The notes beneath the pieces are model-generated. The model saw nothing but the letters and a program-made list of their open reading frames with translations, did no database searches and had not been told where the DNA came from. A DNA stretch of 6,386 bases from assembly GCA_964589725.1 (NCBI GenBank), contig CAZPUJ010000577.1, forward strand, positions 1 through 6,386, read 5' to 3'. This stretch comes from CAYSHJ01 sp964589725 (GTDB lineage: Bacteria > Planctomycetota > Planctomycetia > Planctomycetales > Planctomycetaceae). A program made the position numbers and the translations under genes. This document shows, one piece after another, positions 6,230-6,386 of the stretch (position 1 is its first letter; every line of letters starts with the position of its first letter).

Positions 6230-6386
6230 TTAGATCGCGTCCAGGATGGCCTGGATCGTGGCCGAGAGGACGAAGTTCTCGTGAATCTCGGACACCGGAT
6301 CGACGACGACGTCGTTCCCCTGGCCGCTGGCGATCGTGTCCGTCCCGCCTTGGCCGTTGATCGAATCGTCGCCGTCACCACCTCGG
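6230..6386 (-). CDS. C-terminal 51 residues of an RTX-repeat protein (N-terminal part off the right edge, or the tail of the large gene)
   Basis: Reading from the right edge, the frame gives RGGDGDDSINGQGGTDTIAS, further RTX-like sequence (GQGND), then a non-repeat tail ending EIHENFVLSATIQAILDAI and a TAA at 6230-6232. RTX nonapeptides (GGxGxDxxx) bind calcium in the parallel beta-roll fold. A short tail with hydrophobic residues after the last repeat fits the usual position of a type I secretion signal, but that function is inferred. The segment has the same orientation as the large gene and lies 703 bp upstream of its start. Its first six residues (RGGDGD) are the same, at nucleotide level, as the last six of the large frame at the left edge, so it may be the true end of that gene rather than a separate paralogue. 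The longer frame over the same bases (5992-6381) is a shadow with no RTX pattern. Confidence 0.85.
   Translation of the reverse strand, partial: RGGDGDDSINGQGGTDTIASGQGNDVVVDPVSEIHENFVLSATIQAILDAI
6368..6386. repeat. 19-bp terminal direct repeat, identical to positions 1-19
   Basis: The last 19 bases equal the first 19 (gtcgccgtcaccacctcgg). Both copies encode R-G-G-D-G-D on the minus strand in the reading frame of the flanking RTX sequence. This can be a circular or tandem junction, an assembly overlap, or chance similarity of RTX units. Confidence 0.75.

Noticed and set aside
5992..6381. 129-codon minus-strand frame at the right end
   Set aside because: It is a shifted frame of the RTX C-terminus and then runs through the palindromes and terminator; the alternative frame has clear GGxGxD repeats and a proper stop.

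Overview
The window most likely comes from a planctomycete. The basis is an N-terminal LEPR-XLL-like motif (LEARSMLS), a matrixin-type protease embedded in a very long RTX/Calx-beta/PPC protein, and intergenic palindromic repeats of a kind I associate with planctomycete genomes. No rRNA, tRNA or housekeeping gene is present to confirm this.

Nearly all of the window (5526 down to 1, minus strand) is one uninterrupted reading frame of 1842 codons that runs off the left edge. It encodes a secreted-type mosaic protein. In order it has: an N-terminal LEAR motif; RTX array 1; a Pro/Ala hinge; an uncharacterised region of about 280 residues; a cadherin/Ig-like (Big_9-like) domain; RTX array 2; two Calx-beta domains; a metzincin protease domain with HEHGHGLGLRH and a Met-turn; a PPC-like beta domain; RTX array 3; a spacer; and RTX array 4, which continues past the edge.

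The right end (6386 to 6230, minus strand) carries the last 51 residues and stop codon of an RTX protein in the same orientation. The first 19 bases and the last 19 bases of the window are identical. Joining them continues the large frame exactly in phase into this C-terminus, giving one 1887-residue protein. The right-end fragment may therefore be the missing end of the same gene (circular or tandem unit of 6367 bp, or a collapsed assembly), or the end of a close upstream paralogue.

The 703 bp between the two coding segments (5527-6229) holds no gene I can support, but it is highly structured. Going from the upstream stop toward the big gene's start, it has: a 7-nt triple repeat; a perfect GC-rich palindrome; a long hairpin; a strong intrinsic terminator for the minus strand; a double-hairpin REP-like element; a region of about 270 bp with a degenerate 9-nt period; and a strong Shine-Dalgarno sequence. 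The 9-nt periodic leader and the self-closing ends are the two observations most worth following up. No secretion-system, regulator or replication gene is visible.
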